Of a stretch of 64,000 bases of DNA, positions 27,664-37,689 are shown in pieces. Location of the stretch: positions 1,798,001 through 1,862,000 of the forward strand of contig NZ_CP132913.1 of NCBI RefSeq assembly GCF_036327475.1. Direction: 5' to 3'. Each line of letters starts with the position of its first letter. The stretch's first letter is position 1. Origin of the DNA: G036327475 sp036327475. GTDB lineage: Bacteria > Pseudomonadota > Gammaproteobacteria > Enterobacterales > Enterobacteriaceae. The notes below the pieces were generated by a model. It did no database searches and was not told the DNA's origin. It worked only from the letters and a program-made list of their open reading frames with translations. Made by a program: the position numbers and the translations under genes.

Positions 27664-28389
27664 ATGGCAACCAACGCAAGACCCATTTACCAGCGTATCC
27701 TGCTCAAATTGAGCGGTGAAGCCCTGCAGGGCGCCGAAGGTTTCGGTATTGACGCCAGCGTGCTGGATCGCATGGCTCAGGAAATAAAAGAATTGGTGGA
27801 GTTGGGTGTCCAGGTGGGCGTGGTTATCGGCGGCGGAAACTTGTTCCGTGGTGCGGGGCTGGCGAAGGTTGGTATGAACCGCGTAGTAGGTGATCATATT
27901 GGTATGTTGGCGACCGTCATGAACGGCCTAGCGATGCGCGACGCTATGCATCGCGCCTATGTTAATGCTCGTTTGATGTCGGCGATTCCGCTGAACAGCG
28001 TCTGCGATAACTATAGCTGGGCCGAAGCCATCAGCCTACTGCGCAATAATCGTGTGGTCATTTTCGCCGCCGGTACCGGCAATCCCTTCTTTACCACCGA
28101 TTCCGCTGCCTGTTTACGTGGTATTGAAATTGAAGCCGAGGCTGTGCTGAAAGCGACGAAAGTGGACGGCGTCTTTTCCGCCGATCCGGTAAAACATCCG
28201 GATGCTACACTTTATAATCAATTGAGCTATCAGGATGTGTTGGAGCAAGAATTGAAAGTCATGGATCTGGCCGCCTTTACCCTAGTGCAGGATCATAATC
28301 TGCCGATTCGTGTATTCAACATGAACAAACCTGGCGCGCTGCGGCGGGTGGTAATGGGTGATAAAGAAGGCACTTTGATTACCAAGTAG
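27664..28389 (+). CDS. pyrH: UMP kinase
   Basis: Intact, 241 residues, the family length. Phosphorylates UMP to UDP, an essential step to UTP, CTP and UDP-sugars. Amino acid kinase fold with KLSGEALQG near the N-terminus, GGGNLFRGAGL (GTP/UMP site) and FTTDSAACLRGIEI, ending KEGTLITK. AAGGAA lies 9 bases upstream of the ATG. Followed by frr after 68 bases, the conserved pyrH-frr pair. Confidence 0.97.
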   Translation: MATNARPIYQRILLKLSGEALQGAEGFGIDASVLDRMAQEIKELVELGVQVGVVIGGGNLFRGAGLAKVGMNRVVGDHIGMLATVMNGLAMRDAMHRAYVNARLMSAIPLNSVCDNYSWAEAISLLRNNRVVIFAAGTGNPFFTTDSAACLRGIEIEAEAVLKATKVDGVFSADPVKHPDATLYNQLSYQDVLEQELKVMDLAAFTLVQDHNLPIRVFNMNKPGALRRVVMGDKEGTLITK

Positions 28390-28457
28390 TATATAACGTG
28401 GCCTGGCTACTCACAGCCACGGTCCACCCGGATAACCAAGCCTCAAGGGTTCGCAAC

Positions 28458-29015
28458 GTGATTAATGAAATCCGTAAAGACGCCGAAAATCGCATGGAAA
28501 AATGCGTCGACGCATTCAAAAACCACATCAGCAAAATCCGAACGGGCCGCGCTTCCCCGAGCCTACTTGACGGTATTCAGATCGAATATTATGGCCAGCT
28601 GACGTCGCTGCGCCAGCTGGCAAATATTGTTGCCGAGGATTCTCGCACCCTGACTATTACCGTCTTTGACCGTGCGCTGGCGTCAGCGGTGGGAAAAGCC
28701 ATTATAGCTTCCGATCTAGGACTCAACCCCTCTTCCGCCGGTGCGGTTATTCGCGTGCCGCTGCCGCCGCTGACCCAAGAGCGCCGCCGCGAGTTGATAA
28801 AAGTGGTGCGTGCCGAAGCTGAGCGGGGTCGGGTGTCGGTGCGCAACATCCGTCGCGATGCCAATGATAAAGTGAAGGCGCTTCTGAAAGACAAAACCAT
28901 CGGTGAAGACGAAGATCGTCGTGCGCAAGACGAGATCCAAAAACTGACTGATGCCTGGATCAAAAAGCTCGATTGCGCTTTAGCGGAAAAGGAAGCGGAA
29001 TTAATGGAAATTTAA
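28458..29015 (+). CDS. frr: Ribosome recycling factor
   Basis: Intact, 185 residues as in E. coli. Splits the post-termination ribosome together with EF-G. Begins with GTG (VINEIRKDAENRMEKC), the start also used in E. coli, with AAGGG upstream at about the right distance; the frame extends upstream to 28398 without homology. Conserved stretches are KIRTGRASPSLLDGI, RVPLPPLTQERRREL and RRDANDKVKALLKDK. Small changes such as VRAEAERGRVSV and a C-terminal MEI are ordinary divergence. Confidence 0.96.
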   Translation: MINEIRKDAENRMEKCVDAFKNHISKIRTGRASPSLLDGIQIEYYGQLTSLRQLANIVAEDSRTLTITVFDRALASAVGKAIIASDLGLNPSSAGAVIRVPLPPLTQERRRELIKVVRAEAERGRVSVRNIRRDANDKVKALLKDKTIGEDEDRRAQDEIQKLTDAWIKKLDCALAEKEAELMEI

Positions 29016-29165
29016 TCCTCTGGTGAAGTAAAACGGTGCAGCGGCGCCTCAATGGCGGGGCACTGTCACTGTGGTGTTTTGTTTGAGTCGCCATCGACAA
29101 AATGGCGCTATCATCTCAGATTAAATGTTTCCTTCATAATGCCAACACAGCATAAAAGTAACTTC

Positions 29166-30362
29166 ATGCGGCATTTGACGATTCTTGGCAGTACCGGCTC
29201 CATTGGCGCCAGTACGCTAGCGGTAATAAAGCGCAATCCCCACCAATTCACCGTGCGCGCACTGGTGGCCGGTAACAACGTTTCCCTGATGGCCGAGCAG
29301 TGTCTGACCTTTCGTCCCGACTACGCCTGTATGGCAGACGCCGCCGCGGCGCGAGCGCTCAAGGCCAACCTCGATGCGGAGGGTGCCGCCACCGCGGTGC
29401 TGTCGGGCGCACGGGCCGCCTGTGAGCTGGCGGCGCTCGATGAGGTGGATACGGTCATGGCTGCGATTGTCGGCACTGCCGGGCTGTCAGCGACGCTGGC
29501 GGCGCTACGCGCCGGCAAGCGGGTATTGCTGGCAAATAAGGAGTCGCTAGTCACCTGTGGTCGGCTGTTCATGAGCGAGGCGCGCCGCCATCACGCCCTG
29601 TTGCTACCGGTAGACAGCGAACATAACGCGATTTTTCAAAGTTTACCTGAACCACTTCAGCGTGGGTTGGGTTGCGCTTCCCTGATGGAACATGGCGTTT
29701 CGCGCATTATCTTGACCGGCTCCGGCGGCCCCTTTCGCCAGACATCGCTAGCCGAGCTGGCCACGATGACGCCGGAGCAGGCCTGCGCCCACCCCAATTG
29801 GTCGATGGGACGTAAAATATCGGTGGATTCCGCCACTATGATGAACAAAGGATTGGAATATATTGAAGCGCGCTGGTTGTTCAATGCCGCGGCCGAGCAG
29901 ATGGAAGTGCTGCTGCATCCCCAGTCCATCATCCACTCCATGGTGCGCTACACTGACGGCAGCGTACTGGCGCAATTAGGGTCGCCGGACATGCGTACAC
30001 CGATCGCGCACGCCATGGCTTATCCCGATCGTGTGCCCTCAGGGGTCGCGCCGCTGGATTTTTTACGCCTCGGTACGCTGAGCTTCGAGCAACCGGACGC
30101 CGTCCGTTATCCCTGTCTGCAGCTGGCGGTTGACGCCAGTCAGTGCGGCCAAGCGGCGACTACTACGCTTAATGCCGCTAATGAAATCGCAGTAGCTGCG
30201 TTTTTGCGTGGCGATATTCGCTTTACCGATATTGCCGCCGTTAATCGGCGAGTGCTGGAGCAGGCTAACCAACCAGAACCGGACAGCGTTGGAGCGGTGC
30301 TGACCATCGACGGCCAGGCACGTGAAATGGCGCGCCAAAGCGTCAGGTTTTACGGGCGGTGA
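29166..30362 (+). CDS. dxr: 1-deoxy-D-xylulose 5-phosphate reductoisomerase
   Basis: Intact, 398 residues, same as E. coli. Catalyses the second step of the MEP pathway to isoprenoids, using NADPH. The Rossmann loop is LTILGSTGSIGAST, followed by LANKESLVTCG, the metal and substrate motif PVDSEHNAIFQSL, the flexible loop GRKISVDSATMMNKGLEYIE and HPQSIIHSMV. The ATG at 29166 matches the known start; an upstream in-frame ATG at 29139 is possible, and no strong ribosome site is seen for either. Confidence 0.96.
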   Translation: MRHLTILGSTGSIGASTLAVIKRNPHQFTVRALVAGNNVSLMAEQCLTFRPDYACMADAAAARALKANLDAEGAATAVLSGARAACELAALDEVDTVMAAIVGTAGLSATLAALRAGKRVLLANKESLVTCGRLFMSEARRHHALLLPVDSEHNAIFQSLPEPLQRGLGCASLMEHGVSRIILTGSGGPFRQTSLAELATMTPEQACAHPNWSMGRKISVDSATMMNKGLEYIEARWLFNAAAEQMEVLLHPQSIIHSMVRYTDGSVLAQLGSPDMRTPIAHAMAYPDRVPSGVAPLDFLRLGTLSFEQPDAVRYPCLQLAVDASQCGQAATTTLNAANEIAVAAFLRGDIRFTDIAAVNRRVLEQANQPEPDSVGAVLTIDGQAREMARQSVRFYGR

Positions 30363-30388
30363 CGAGACTTAGCGCCGCGACGGCTGAT

Positions 30389-30417
30389 TTGTTCGTTAAC
30401 CGGCAAAATGATATAGT
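30389..30417 (+). promoter_or_regulatory. Candidate sigma-70 promoter for uppS-cdsA-rseP
   Basis: TTGTTC (30389-30394), 17 bases, TATAGT (30412-30417), located in the 186-base gap between dxr and uppS. Good match to the consensus and correct spacing. It would drive uppS, cdsA and perhaps rseP-bamA downstream. Confidence 0.5.
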
Positions 30418-30548
30418 CTGCGCCACTCATCCCATCGATGAAGGCCAGCCGGGTAAAACAGTGACAGGCCGTTGTACCCACACGGCTTTTTGTGCGTTCG
30501 TGAGCCCTTCGTTCCAGTAAGACGGCGGTATTCTTAGTGAGGAAATAC

Positions 30549-31319
30549 GTGAGCGTGATGTCGTCCGAAAATCAGCAAAAGCTAAAAGCGTTACCTCCCT
30601 CCTCACCACGTCATGTGGCTATTATTATGGATGGCAACGGACGCTGGGCAAAAAGCCGGGGGAAATTACGTATCTTCGGTCACCAAGCCGGCGTCAAATC
30701 AGTCCGCCGCGCGGTAAGCTTTGCCGTCAGCCATCATTTCGACGCGTTGACGCTGTATGCATTCAGCAGCGAAAACTGGAATCGCCCCAGCCAGGAAGTT
30801 TCCGCGCTAATGGAGCTGTTCGTGCGGGCGCTGGATAGCGAAGTGAAAAGCCTGCACAAGCATAATGTCCGGCTGCGCATTATTGGCGACACATCGCGCT
30901 TCGGTATGCGGTTGCAGGAGCGCATCCGCCACTCCGAGGCGCTGACCTGCAATAATGACGGCTTAGCCCTGAATATTGCCGCGAATTATGGTGGACGTTG
31001 GGATATCATTCAGGGGGTGCGGCAACTTGCCGAACGGGTGCAAGAGGGCACCCTACGTCCCGATCAGATAGATGAGGACGCCTTATGCCAGGTGGTTTGC
31101 ATGAGCGAGCTGACCCCGGTGGATCTGGTAATCCGCACTGGAGGGGAACATCGCGTCAGCAATTTCTTACTGTGGCAGATAGCCTATGCAGAGCTGTTTT
31201 TTACCGACGTGTTATGGCCAGATTTTGACGCCGCTGTTTTTGAAGGTGCGCTAGATGCCTTTGCTCAACGTGAGCGGCGCTTCGGTGGAACTACGCCTAA
31301 TGATGCCAACGCATCCTAA
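30549..31319 (+). CDS. uppS: Undecaprenyl pyrophosphate synthase
   Basis: Intact, 256 residues from the GTG at 30549 (E. coli 253). Makes the C55 lipid carrier for peptidoglycan and LPS. Motifs are AIIMDGNGRWAKSRG with the catalytic Asp, YAFSSENWNRP, NIAANYGGRWDI and RTGGEHRVSNFLLWQ. GAGGAA at 30538-30543 is well spaced from this GTG; a GTG at 30555 and an ATG at 30558 are alternatives. Followed closely by cdsA (9 bases). Confidence 0.95.
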   Translation: MSVMSSENQQKLKALPPSSPRHVAIIMDGNGRWAKSRGKLRIFGHQAGVKSVRRAVSFAVSHHFDALTLYAFSSENWNRPSQEVSALMELFVRALDSEVKSLHKHNVRLRIIGDTSRFGMRLQERIRHSEALTCNNDGLALNIAANYGGRWDIIQGVRQLAERVQEGTLRPDQIDEDALCQVVCMSELTPVDLVIRTGGEHRVSNFLLWQIAYAELFFTDVLWPDFDAAVFEGALDAFAQRERRFGGTTPNDANAS

Positions 31320-31328
31320 GGGGGATTT

Positions 31329-32186
31329 TTGCTGAAGTACCGCCTGATTACTGCTTTTGTCCTGATGCCCATTATTATCGCCGCACTGCTTTTGTTGCCG
31401 CCGGTTGGATTCGCCCTGGTTACCCTCGCAGTGTGTATGCTGAGCGCCTGGGAGTGGGGGCAGCTTGCGGGACTGGCTTCCCGCAGCCAGCGCATCTGGC
31501 TTGCCATACTCTGTGGTTTGCTACTGGCGCTGATGATGCTCACCGTACCAGCTTACCGGCCGTTCGTGACAGCCTGGCAGGCGCAATATGCCCTATGGGC
31601 TGCCCCGGTTTGGTGGCTGGCGGCGCTGTTGCTGGTATTGTGCTATCCCCGTTCAGCCACGCTCTGGCGCGACTCCCGGCTACTGCGGCTGGCGTTCGGT
31701 ATCCTGACTATTTTGCCTTTTTTTTGGGGTATGCTTGCGCTGCGTCAGTACCATTATGATATTAACCATCTTATCGGTGCCTGGTGGCTATTGTATGTCA
31801 TGGTGCTGGTCTGGGGCGCAGATTCCGGCGCCTACATGTTCGGGCGCGCGCTCGGTCGTCACAAGCTGGCGCCGAAGGTCTCGCCCAGCAAAACTTGGGA
31901 GGGGCTGGTGGGCGGTCTAGTCACTTCCGTGGTGATAGTCTGGCTGTTCGGCAAATATGCGCCCCTTGACGCGGCACCGCTTACGCGGCTGATTTGCTCG
32001 GTTGTCGCTGCACTGGCGTCAGTGCTGGGTGATTTAACCGAAAGTATGTTCAAACGGGAGGCAGGCATCAAGGACAGCGGTCATTTAATTCCCGGCCATG
32101 GCGGCATTTTAGATCGTATAGATAGTTTGACCGCCGCGGTGCCGGTGTTCGCTTGTCTAATGTTGCTGGTTTTTAACGCTATATGA
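31329..32186 (+). CDS. cdsA: Phosphatidate cytidylyltransferase
   Basis: Intact, 285 residues (E. coli 285). Makes CDP-diacylglycerol for all phospholipids. Strongly hydrophobic, with about eight membrane helices, and the family signature near the C-terminus (GHLIPGHGGILDRIDS preceded by SVLGDLTESMFKR). It starts with TTG (the E. coli gene also starts with TTG) after the strong AAGGGGG ribosome site. Together with uppS it forms a tight two-gene unit. Confidence 0.95.
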   Translation: MLKYRLITAFVLMPIIIAALLLLPPVGFALVTLAVCMLSAWEWGQLAGLASRSQRIWLAILCGLLLALMMLTVPAYRPFVTAWQAQYALWAAPVWWLAALLLVLCYPRSATLWRDSRLLRLAFGILTILPFFWGMLALRQYHYDINHLIGAWWLLYVMVLVWGADSGAYMFGRALGRHKLAPKVSPSKTWEGLVGGLVTSVVIVWLFGKYAPLDAAPLTRLICSVVAALASVLGDLTESMFKREAGIKDSGHLIPGHGGILDRIDSLTAAVPVFACLMLLVFNAI

Positions 32187-32204
32187 GTCGGGACTTGGGC
32201 GCTT

Positions 32205-33560
32205 ATGCTGCACTTTTTCTGGAGTCTTGCCGCGTTTATCGTTGCGCTGGGCGTGTTGATCACGGTGCATGAGTTTGGTCATTTTGGGGTGGCCCGTCTC
32301 TGCGGCGTGACGGTGGAACGTTTTTCCATCGGCTTCTGGCGTGCGCTGTGGCGCTGGTGTGACAAACGCGGCACGGAGTATGTTATCGCTGCCATTCCCC
32401 TCGGCGGCTATGTCAAAATGCTAGACGAGCGATTAGATATCGTCGCGCCCGAGCGTCGTCATGAAACGTTCAACCATAAGACCGTCTGGCAGCGTGCCGC
32501 GATTATCGCCGCTGGGCCGGTATTCAACTTCCTGTTCGCCATTTTCGCCTATTGGCTGGTGTTTCTGATAGGCATGCCTAGCTACAGGCCGGTTATTGGC
32601 GGTGTTGCCCTCCATTCCATCGCGGCGCAGGCCGAAATTTCTCCCGGTATGGAACTTAAGTCGGTTGACGGTATCGAAACGCCTGATTGGGATTCTGTTC
32701 GCCTACGGCTTATCAATAAGATTGGCCACGGCGACACCACCCTTAGTGTCGCGCCGTTCGGCGCCGCGCAAAGCGAGCGGAAAACGTTAGATTTGCGCGG
32801 CTGGCAATTCGAGCCGAACAAGCAAGATGCCATCGTTTCCCTGGGTATTATTCCCCTCGGTCCGCGCATTGAGCCGGTGCTTACCGAAGTCGAGCAGGGG
32901 TCGGCCGCGATGAAAGCCGGTTTGAAAGTCGGCGACAGGATCGTTAAAGTCAATGGTCAGCCGATTACTGCATGGCAGCCATTCGTGACCAAGGTACGCG
33001 ATCATCCCGGCCGACCACTACAAGTCAGCATTGAACGGCAGGGTAGCGCGCTGGATATCACCCTGTGGCCCGACAGCAAGCTGGTGGGCAAGGGGGAAGT
33101 AGAAGGTTTCGCGGGCGTTGTACCGAAGATAATCCCTCTGCCGGCAGAATACAAAACCGTGCGGCAGTACGGTCCGATCCCAGCCCTAGCCCAAGCCGGC
33201 GAAAAAACCTGGCAACTAATGCGGCTTACGGTCAGTATGTTAAGCAAATTGGTAACCGGGGATGTTAAGCTGAACAATCTAAGCGGGCCTATTTCCATCG
33301 CCCATGGCGCAGGGATGTCAGCGAAATACGGTTTGATTTATTACCTAATGTTTCTGGCGCTGATAAGCGTCAATTTAGGGATTATCAATTTATTCCCGTT
33401 ACCGGTGTTAGATGGTGGCCATTTGCTCTTCCTGGCGATAGAAAAGCTCAGGGGAGGACCGGTGTCCGAACGAGTGCAGGACTTTGGTTATCGTGTCGGC
33501 TCGATTTTGCTGGTGCTGCTAATGGGTCTGGCCCTTTTTAATGATTTCTACAGGCTATGA
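32205..33560 (+). CDS. rseP: Inner-membrane zinc protease RseP
   Basis: Intact, 451 residues (E. coli 450). Site-2 protease that cuts RseA inside the membrane to release sigma E, and clears signal peptides. The zinc site HEFGH is at residues 22-26 in the first helix, two PDZ domains fill the periplasmic middle part (ISPGMELKSVDGIETP and AGLKVGDRIVKVNGQP), and the third ligand is in PLPVLDGGHLLF. It overlaps the N-terminal region of bamA in a different frame. Keeping RseP shows the sigma E branch of the envelope stress response is still operable. Confidence 0.96.
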   Translation: MLHFFWSLAAFIVALGVLITVHEFGHFGVARLCGVTVERFSIGFWRALWRWCDKRGTEYVIAAIPLGGYVKMLDERLDIVAPERRHETFNHKTVWQRAAIIAAGPVFNFLFAIFAYWLVFLIGMPSYRPVIGGVALHSIAAQAEISPGMELKSVDGIETPDWDSVRLRLINKIGHGDTTLSVAPFGAAQSERKTLDLRGWQFEPNKQDAIVSLGIIPLGPRIEPVLTEVEQGSAAMKAGLKVGDRIVKVNGQPITAWQPFVTKVRDHPGRPLQVSIERQGSALDITLWPDSKLVGKGEVEGFAGVVPKIIPLPAEYKTVRQYGPIPALAQAGEKTWQLMRLTVSMLSKLVTGDVKLNNLSGPISIAHGAGMSAKYGLIYYLMFLALISVNLGIINLFPLPVLDGGHLLFLAIEKLRGGPVSERVQDFGYRVGSILLVLLMGLALFNDFYRL

Positions 33561-33597
33561 TAGCATGAGTTCATGTCAGGAAGAACGCATAACCACG

Positions 33598-36024
33598 ATG
33601 GCGATGAAAAAGTTGCTCATAGTGTCGCTGCTTCTTAGCAGCGACGCCGTGTATGGCGCTGATGGGTTCGTAGTGAAGGACATTCATCTCGAAGGATTGC
33701 AACGAGTCGCCGTCGGTGCGGCGTTACTCAGTATGCCGATCCGTGTCGGCGACACGGCGACCGATGAAAATATTGGCAATGCTATCCGCGCGCTCTTTGC
33801 TACTGGAAACTTTGAGGATATCCGGGTGCTGCGTGACGGAGATTCACTGGTTGTGCAGGTCAAAGAGCGCCCGACCATTGCTAGCATTACCTTCTCCGGC
33901 AACAAAACGCTGAAGGAAGAGATGCTCAAGCAAACCCTTGATGCCCAGGGCGTTCGGATCGGAGAGGCTCTTGACGGCGCCACCATTGCCAGTATCGAAA
34001 AAGGCCTTATGGATTTCTACCACAGCGCCGGCAAATACAGCGCCACGGTGAAGGCGATGGTCACGCTGCTGCCGCGTAATCGCGTCGATCTAAAGCTGGT
34101 GTTTGCCGAAGGTGTCTCAGCCAAGATTCAGCAGATCAACATTGTCGGCAACCATGCTTTCACCACCGATGAGCTGACTTCACGCTTCCAACTGCATGAT
34201 GAAGTGCCGTGGTGGAACGCGGTGAGCGATCGTAGATACCAAAAACAAAAGCTGGCCGGCGATCTTGAAACCTTGCGCAGCTTTTATCTCGACCGTGGCT
34301 ATGCCCGCTTCAATATCGATTCTACGCAGGTCAGTCTGACGCCGGACAAAAAGAGCATCTACATTACCCTGAACATCACCGAAGGCGTGCAATACAAGCT
34401 GTCCTACACTGTGGTCAACGGCAACATGGGTGGCCACTCCGCTGAAATTGAGCAGTTGGCCAAGGTGCAGCCAGGCGAACTGTACAACGGCGCCAAGGTC
34501 ACCAAGATGGAGAACGATATCAAGCAATTATTGGGTCGTTACGGCTATGCTTATCCGCGCGTGGCAACGCAGTCGGAAATCAACGACGCGGACAAAACGG
34601 TTAGGCTGCACGTCAGCGTCGATGTGGGCAACCGGTTCTACGTGCGCCACGTACGCTTTGAAGGTAACGATATCACTAAGGACTCGGTGCTGCGCCGCGA
34701 AATGCGCCAAATGGAAGGCGCCTGGCTCGGCAGTAATTTGGTCGATCAGGGCAAAGAGCGCCTCAATCGTCTGGGCTATTTTGAGACCGTGAATACCGAA
34801 ACCCAGCGCGTGCCCGGCTCACCGGACCAGGTAGATGTGGTCTACAAGGTGAAAGAGCGCAACACTGGCGGCATCAACGTCGGCGTCGGCTTAGGGACTG
34901 AGAGCGGCGTCAGCTTCCAGTTCGGTATCAAGCAGGATAGCTGGCTGGGGACCGGTAACTCTGTCAGCTTTAGCGGCGCCAAGAACGACTACAAGACCTA
35001 TGCCGAGCTGTCGATGACCGATCCGTACTTTACGGTGGATGGCGTCAGCTTGGGCGGTAAGATCTTCTACAACGACTTCAGCGCCGACGACGCAGATCTG
35101 TCCGATTATGATCTGCGTAGCTACGGCATGGGCACTACGCTAGGCTTCCCTATTAGCGAAAAACACTCGCTGAATTTCGGGTTAGGTTATGTGCATGACG
35201 ATCTGATCAACATGCAGCCGCAGGTGACAATGTGGCGCTATCTGAACAGTGTCGGCATTGATCCTAAGGTAGTTACCACTAATAAGGCGGACAGCGACGC
35301 CGATTTCAGCGCTGATGATTTCTTCTTATCGATGGCCTGGAGCTACAACAATCTGGACCGCGGCTATTTCCCCACCACCGGTTCGCGCGTCAGCTTGACC
35401 GGTAAGGTGACGATGCCCGGTTCCGATAACAAATATTACAAAATTACCTTCGACGCCAGCCACTACATTCCGCTTAGCGAAAGCGGCAACTGGGTGCTGA
35501 TGGGCCGGGCGCGCGCCGGGCGCGCCGACGGTCTAGGCGGCAAAGATGTGCCGTTCTACGACAACTTCTATGCCGGCGGCTCCAATACCATGCGTGGTTT
35601 CCGTTCCAATACCATTGGTCCGAAAGCGGCCTATTATAAGTGCAATAGCGGCAATATCCGCTATAGTGATTGTCTGGTGGATAAATCCAGCGATGCCGTT
35701 GGCGGTGATGCGATGGCCATCGCCAGCGTTGAGCTTGTCGTACCGACGTTGTTCTTGAGTGAAAAGTATGTCAACTCAGTGCGCACCTCGCTGTTCGTTG
35801 ATGGCGGCACCGTTTGGGATACCGGTTGGAAAAATACCAGCGCGACCCGTGCCGCCGGTATTCCCGACTACAACGATCCGGGAAATATCCGTATTTCAAG
35901 CGGTATTGCCCTGCAGTGGATGTCGCCGCTAGGGCCGTTGGTGTTCTCTTATGCGCATCCAGTCAAGAAATACGATGGCGACAAGTCAGAGCAGTTCCAG
36001 TTTAGTATTGGTAAAACGTGGTAA
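33598..36024 (+). CDS. bamA: Outer membrane protein assembly factor BamA
   Basis: Intact, 808 residues (E. coli 810). The signal peptide MAMKKLLIVSLLLSSDAVYG is followed by five POTRA domains (for example KDIHLEGLQRVAVGAAL and QINIVGNHAFTTDEL) and a 16-strand barrel ending FQFSIGKTW. The conserved RGF of loop 6 is present (MRGFRSNTIGPKAAYY), as are two cysteines in the same loop (YYKCNSG, SDCLVDK). Surface loops differ more from E. coli than the POTRA part. I chose the ATG at 33598 because it begins the signal peptide. rseP-bamA-skp-lpxD-fabZ-lpxA-lpxB order is fully conserved. Confidence 0.97.
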   Translation: MAMKKLLIVSLLLSSDAVYGADGFVVKDIHLEGLQRVAVGAALLSMPIRVGDTATDENIGNAIRALFATGNFEDIRVLRDGDSLVVQVKERPTIASITFSGNKTLKEEMLKQTLDAQGVRIGEALDGATIASIEKGLMDFYHSAGKYSATVKAMVTLLPRNRVDLKLVFAEGVSAKIQQINIVGNHAFTTDELTSRFQLHDEVPWWNAVSDRRYQKQKLAGDLETLRSFYLDRGYARFNIDSTQVSLTPDKKSIYITLNITEGVQYKLSYTVVNGNMGGHSAEIEQLAKVQPGELYNGAKVTKMENDIKQLLGRYGYAYPRVATQSEINDADKTVRLHVSVDVGNRFYVRHVRFEGNDITKDSVLRREMRQMEGAWLGSNLVDQGKERLNRLGYFETVNTETQRVPGSPDQVDVVYKVKERNTGGINVGVGLGTESGVSFQFGIKQDSWLGTGNSVSFSGAKNDYKTYAELSMTDPYFTVDGVSLGGKIFYNDFSADDADLSDYDLRSYGMGTTLGFPISEKHSLNFGLGYVHDDLINMQPQVTMWRYLNSVGIDPKVVTTNKADSDADFSADDFFLSMAWSYNNLDRGYFPTTGSRVSLTGKVTMPGSDNKYYKITFDASHYIPLSESGNWVLMGRARAGRADGLGGKDVPFYDNFYAGGSNTMRGFRSNTIGPKAAYYKCNSGNIRYSDCLVDKSSDAVGGDAMAIASVELVVPTLFLSEKYVNSVRTSLFVDGGTVWDTGWKNTSATRAAGIPDYNDPGNIRISSGIALQWMSPLGPLVFSYAHPVKKYDGDKSEQFQFSIGKTW

Positions 36025-36165
36025 TATAACATGGGGTGGTAGGCAGGCAAGGAGCAGGACGACAGAGGCATTAACGTAAGATCAAGACGTTGCGTGCAAA
36101 GCAGGTATACACTGTCGCTTGGCTTTAAATGAAGCAAAACACAATGAGTGGTTAAGGAGTTTATA

Positions 36166-36663
36166 GTGAAAAAGTGGTTATATGCCGCGGGCCTGAGTTT
36201 AGCACTCGCCACCTCCACCGTCGCGCAAGCTGCCGATAAAATTGCTGTGGTTAACATCTCCAGCATTTTCCAACAGTCGCCGCAGCGTGCCATGGTCGCT
36301 CAACAGCTCGAAAATGAATTTAAGGGCCGATCCACCGAACTTCGGTCTATGAAACGCGATCTGCAAACCAAGATGCAGCGTCTGCAGCGTGACGGCTCCG
36401 CCATGAAAGCCAGCGAGCGTAGTTCATTGGAGAAATCGGTGATGGCGCAGCGCGAGACCTTCTCCACCAAAGCGCAGGCATTCGAGCAGGACAACCGTCG
36501 TCGCCAAACGGAAGAGCGTAATAAAATTCTAAGCTGTATTCAGAACGCAGTGAAGAGCGTTGCCACGAAGGAAGGCTATGATGTCGTTATCGATACTAAC
36601 GCTGTCGCCTATGCCAGCAACGCCAAAGACATTACCGCTGACGTTCTGAAGCAGGTCAAATAA
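36166..36663 (+). CDS. skp: Periplasmic chaperone Skp
   Basis: Intact, 165 residues (E. coli 161). The GTG start at 36166 follows AAGGAG and encodes the signal peptide VKKWLYAAGLSLALATSTVA with cleavage after AQA. The mature part is mainly charged helices that form the tentacles holding unfolded outer-membrane proteins, with the C-terminal part VATKEGYDVVIDTNAV forming the trimer core. It delivers clients to BamA. Three bases separate it from lpxD. Confidence 0.95.
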   Translation: MKKWLYAAGLSLALATSTVAQAADKIAVVNISSIFQQSPQRAMVAQQLENEFKGRSTELRSMKRDLQTKMQRLQRDGSAMKASERSSLEKSVMAQRETFSTKAQAFEQDNRRRQTEERNKILSCIQNAVKSVATKEGYDVVIDTNAVAYASNAKDITADVLKQVK

Positions 36664-36666
36664 GTC

Positions 36667-37689
36667 ATGTCTTCAATTCGACTGGCTGATCTAGCACAGC
36701 AGTTGGATGCACAATTGCACGGTGATGGCGAGATTATCATCACTGGCATTGCCTCCATGGGCAGCGCGCAAGCGGGCCAGATTACGTTTCTCTCGGACAG
36801 CCGTTTTCGTGAAAAACTCCCTTCCTGTCAGGCGTCGGCGGTAGTGCTAACCGAAGACAGTCTGCCTTTCTGCACCGGCGCCGCGCTGGTGGTTAGTAAT
36901 CCTTACCTGACTTACGCCCGCATGGCACAGCTGATGGACACCACGCCGAAGCCTGCTGAGGATATCGGCGCGGGCGCGGTTATTGCGCCTGACGCGACCC
37001 TGGGGCAGCAGGTGGCGGTAGGCGCTAACGCAGTGGTGGAATCCGGCGTGGTGTTAGGTGATGACGTGATAATCGGCCCTGGCTGTTTTGTCGGCAAGAA
37101 CACCCGCATCGGCGCCGGCACGCGCTTATGGGCTAACGTTACTGTTTATCACGACATCGTCATTGGCGAGCGTTGTCTGATCCAATCCGGCGCCGTTATT
37201 GGCGCCGATGGTTTCGGCTATGCCAACGATCGCGGCAACTGGATCAAAATTCCGCAGCTGGGCCGCGTCATTATCGGCGATCGGGTTGAAATCGGCGCCT
37301 GCACTACCATCGATCGCGGTGCGCTAGACGATACCATTATCGGCAACGGCGTGATTATCGATAATCAGTGCCAAATTGCACATAACGTAGTTATTGGTGA
37401 CAATACCGCGGTCGCCGGCGGCGTTATTATGGCGGGCAGTCTAACCATCGGTCGCTATTGCATGATTGGCGGCGCGAGCGTCATTAATGGCCATATGGCC
37501 ATTTGCGATAAAGTCACGGTAACCGGCATGGGCATGGTTATGCGTCCGATAACCGAACCCGGCGTATACTCCTCTGGGATCCCGTTACAGCCGAATAAAG
37601 AGTGGCGTAAAACCGCCGTGTTAGTCATGAATATCAGCGATATGAGCCAGAGGATGAAAGCCATCGAGCGAAAATTAGCAAAAAACTAA
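36667..37689 (+). CDS. lpxD: UDP-3-O-(3-hydroxymyristoyl)glucosamine N-acyltransferase
   Basis: Intact, 340 residues (E. coli 341). Third enzyme of lipid A synthesis. An N-terminal uridine-binding domain (MSSIRLADLAQQLDAQLHG) is followed by a long left-handed beta-helix of hexapeptide repeats. The catalytic histidine lies in QCQIAHNVVIGDN. The C-terminal helix (MSQRMKAIERKLAKN) binds the acyl carrier. Part of the skp-lpxD-fabZ-lpxA-lpxB cluster. Confidence 0.96.
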   Translation: MSSIRLADLAQQLDAQLHGDGEIIITGIASMGSAQAGQITFLSDSRFREKLPSCQASAVVLTEDSLPFCTGAALVVSNPYLTYARMAQLMDTTPKPAEDIGAGAVIAPDATLGQQVAVGANAVVESGVVLGDDVIIGPGCFVGKNTRIGAGTRLWANVTVYHDIVIGERCLIQSGAVIGADGFGYANDRGNWIKIPQLGRVIIGDRVEIGACTTIDRGALDDTIIGNGVIIDNQCQIAHNVVIGDNTAVAGGVIMAGSLTIGRYCMIGGASVINGHMAICDKVTVTGMGMVMRPITEPGVYSSGIPLQPNKEWRKTAVLVMNISDMSQRMKAIERKLAKN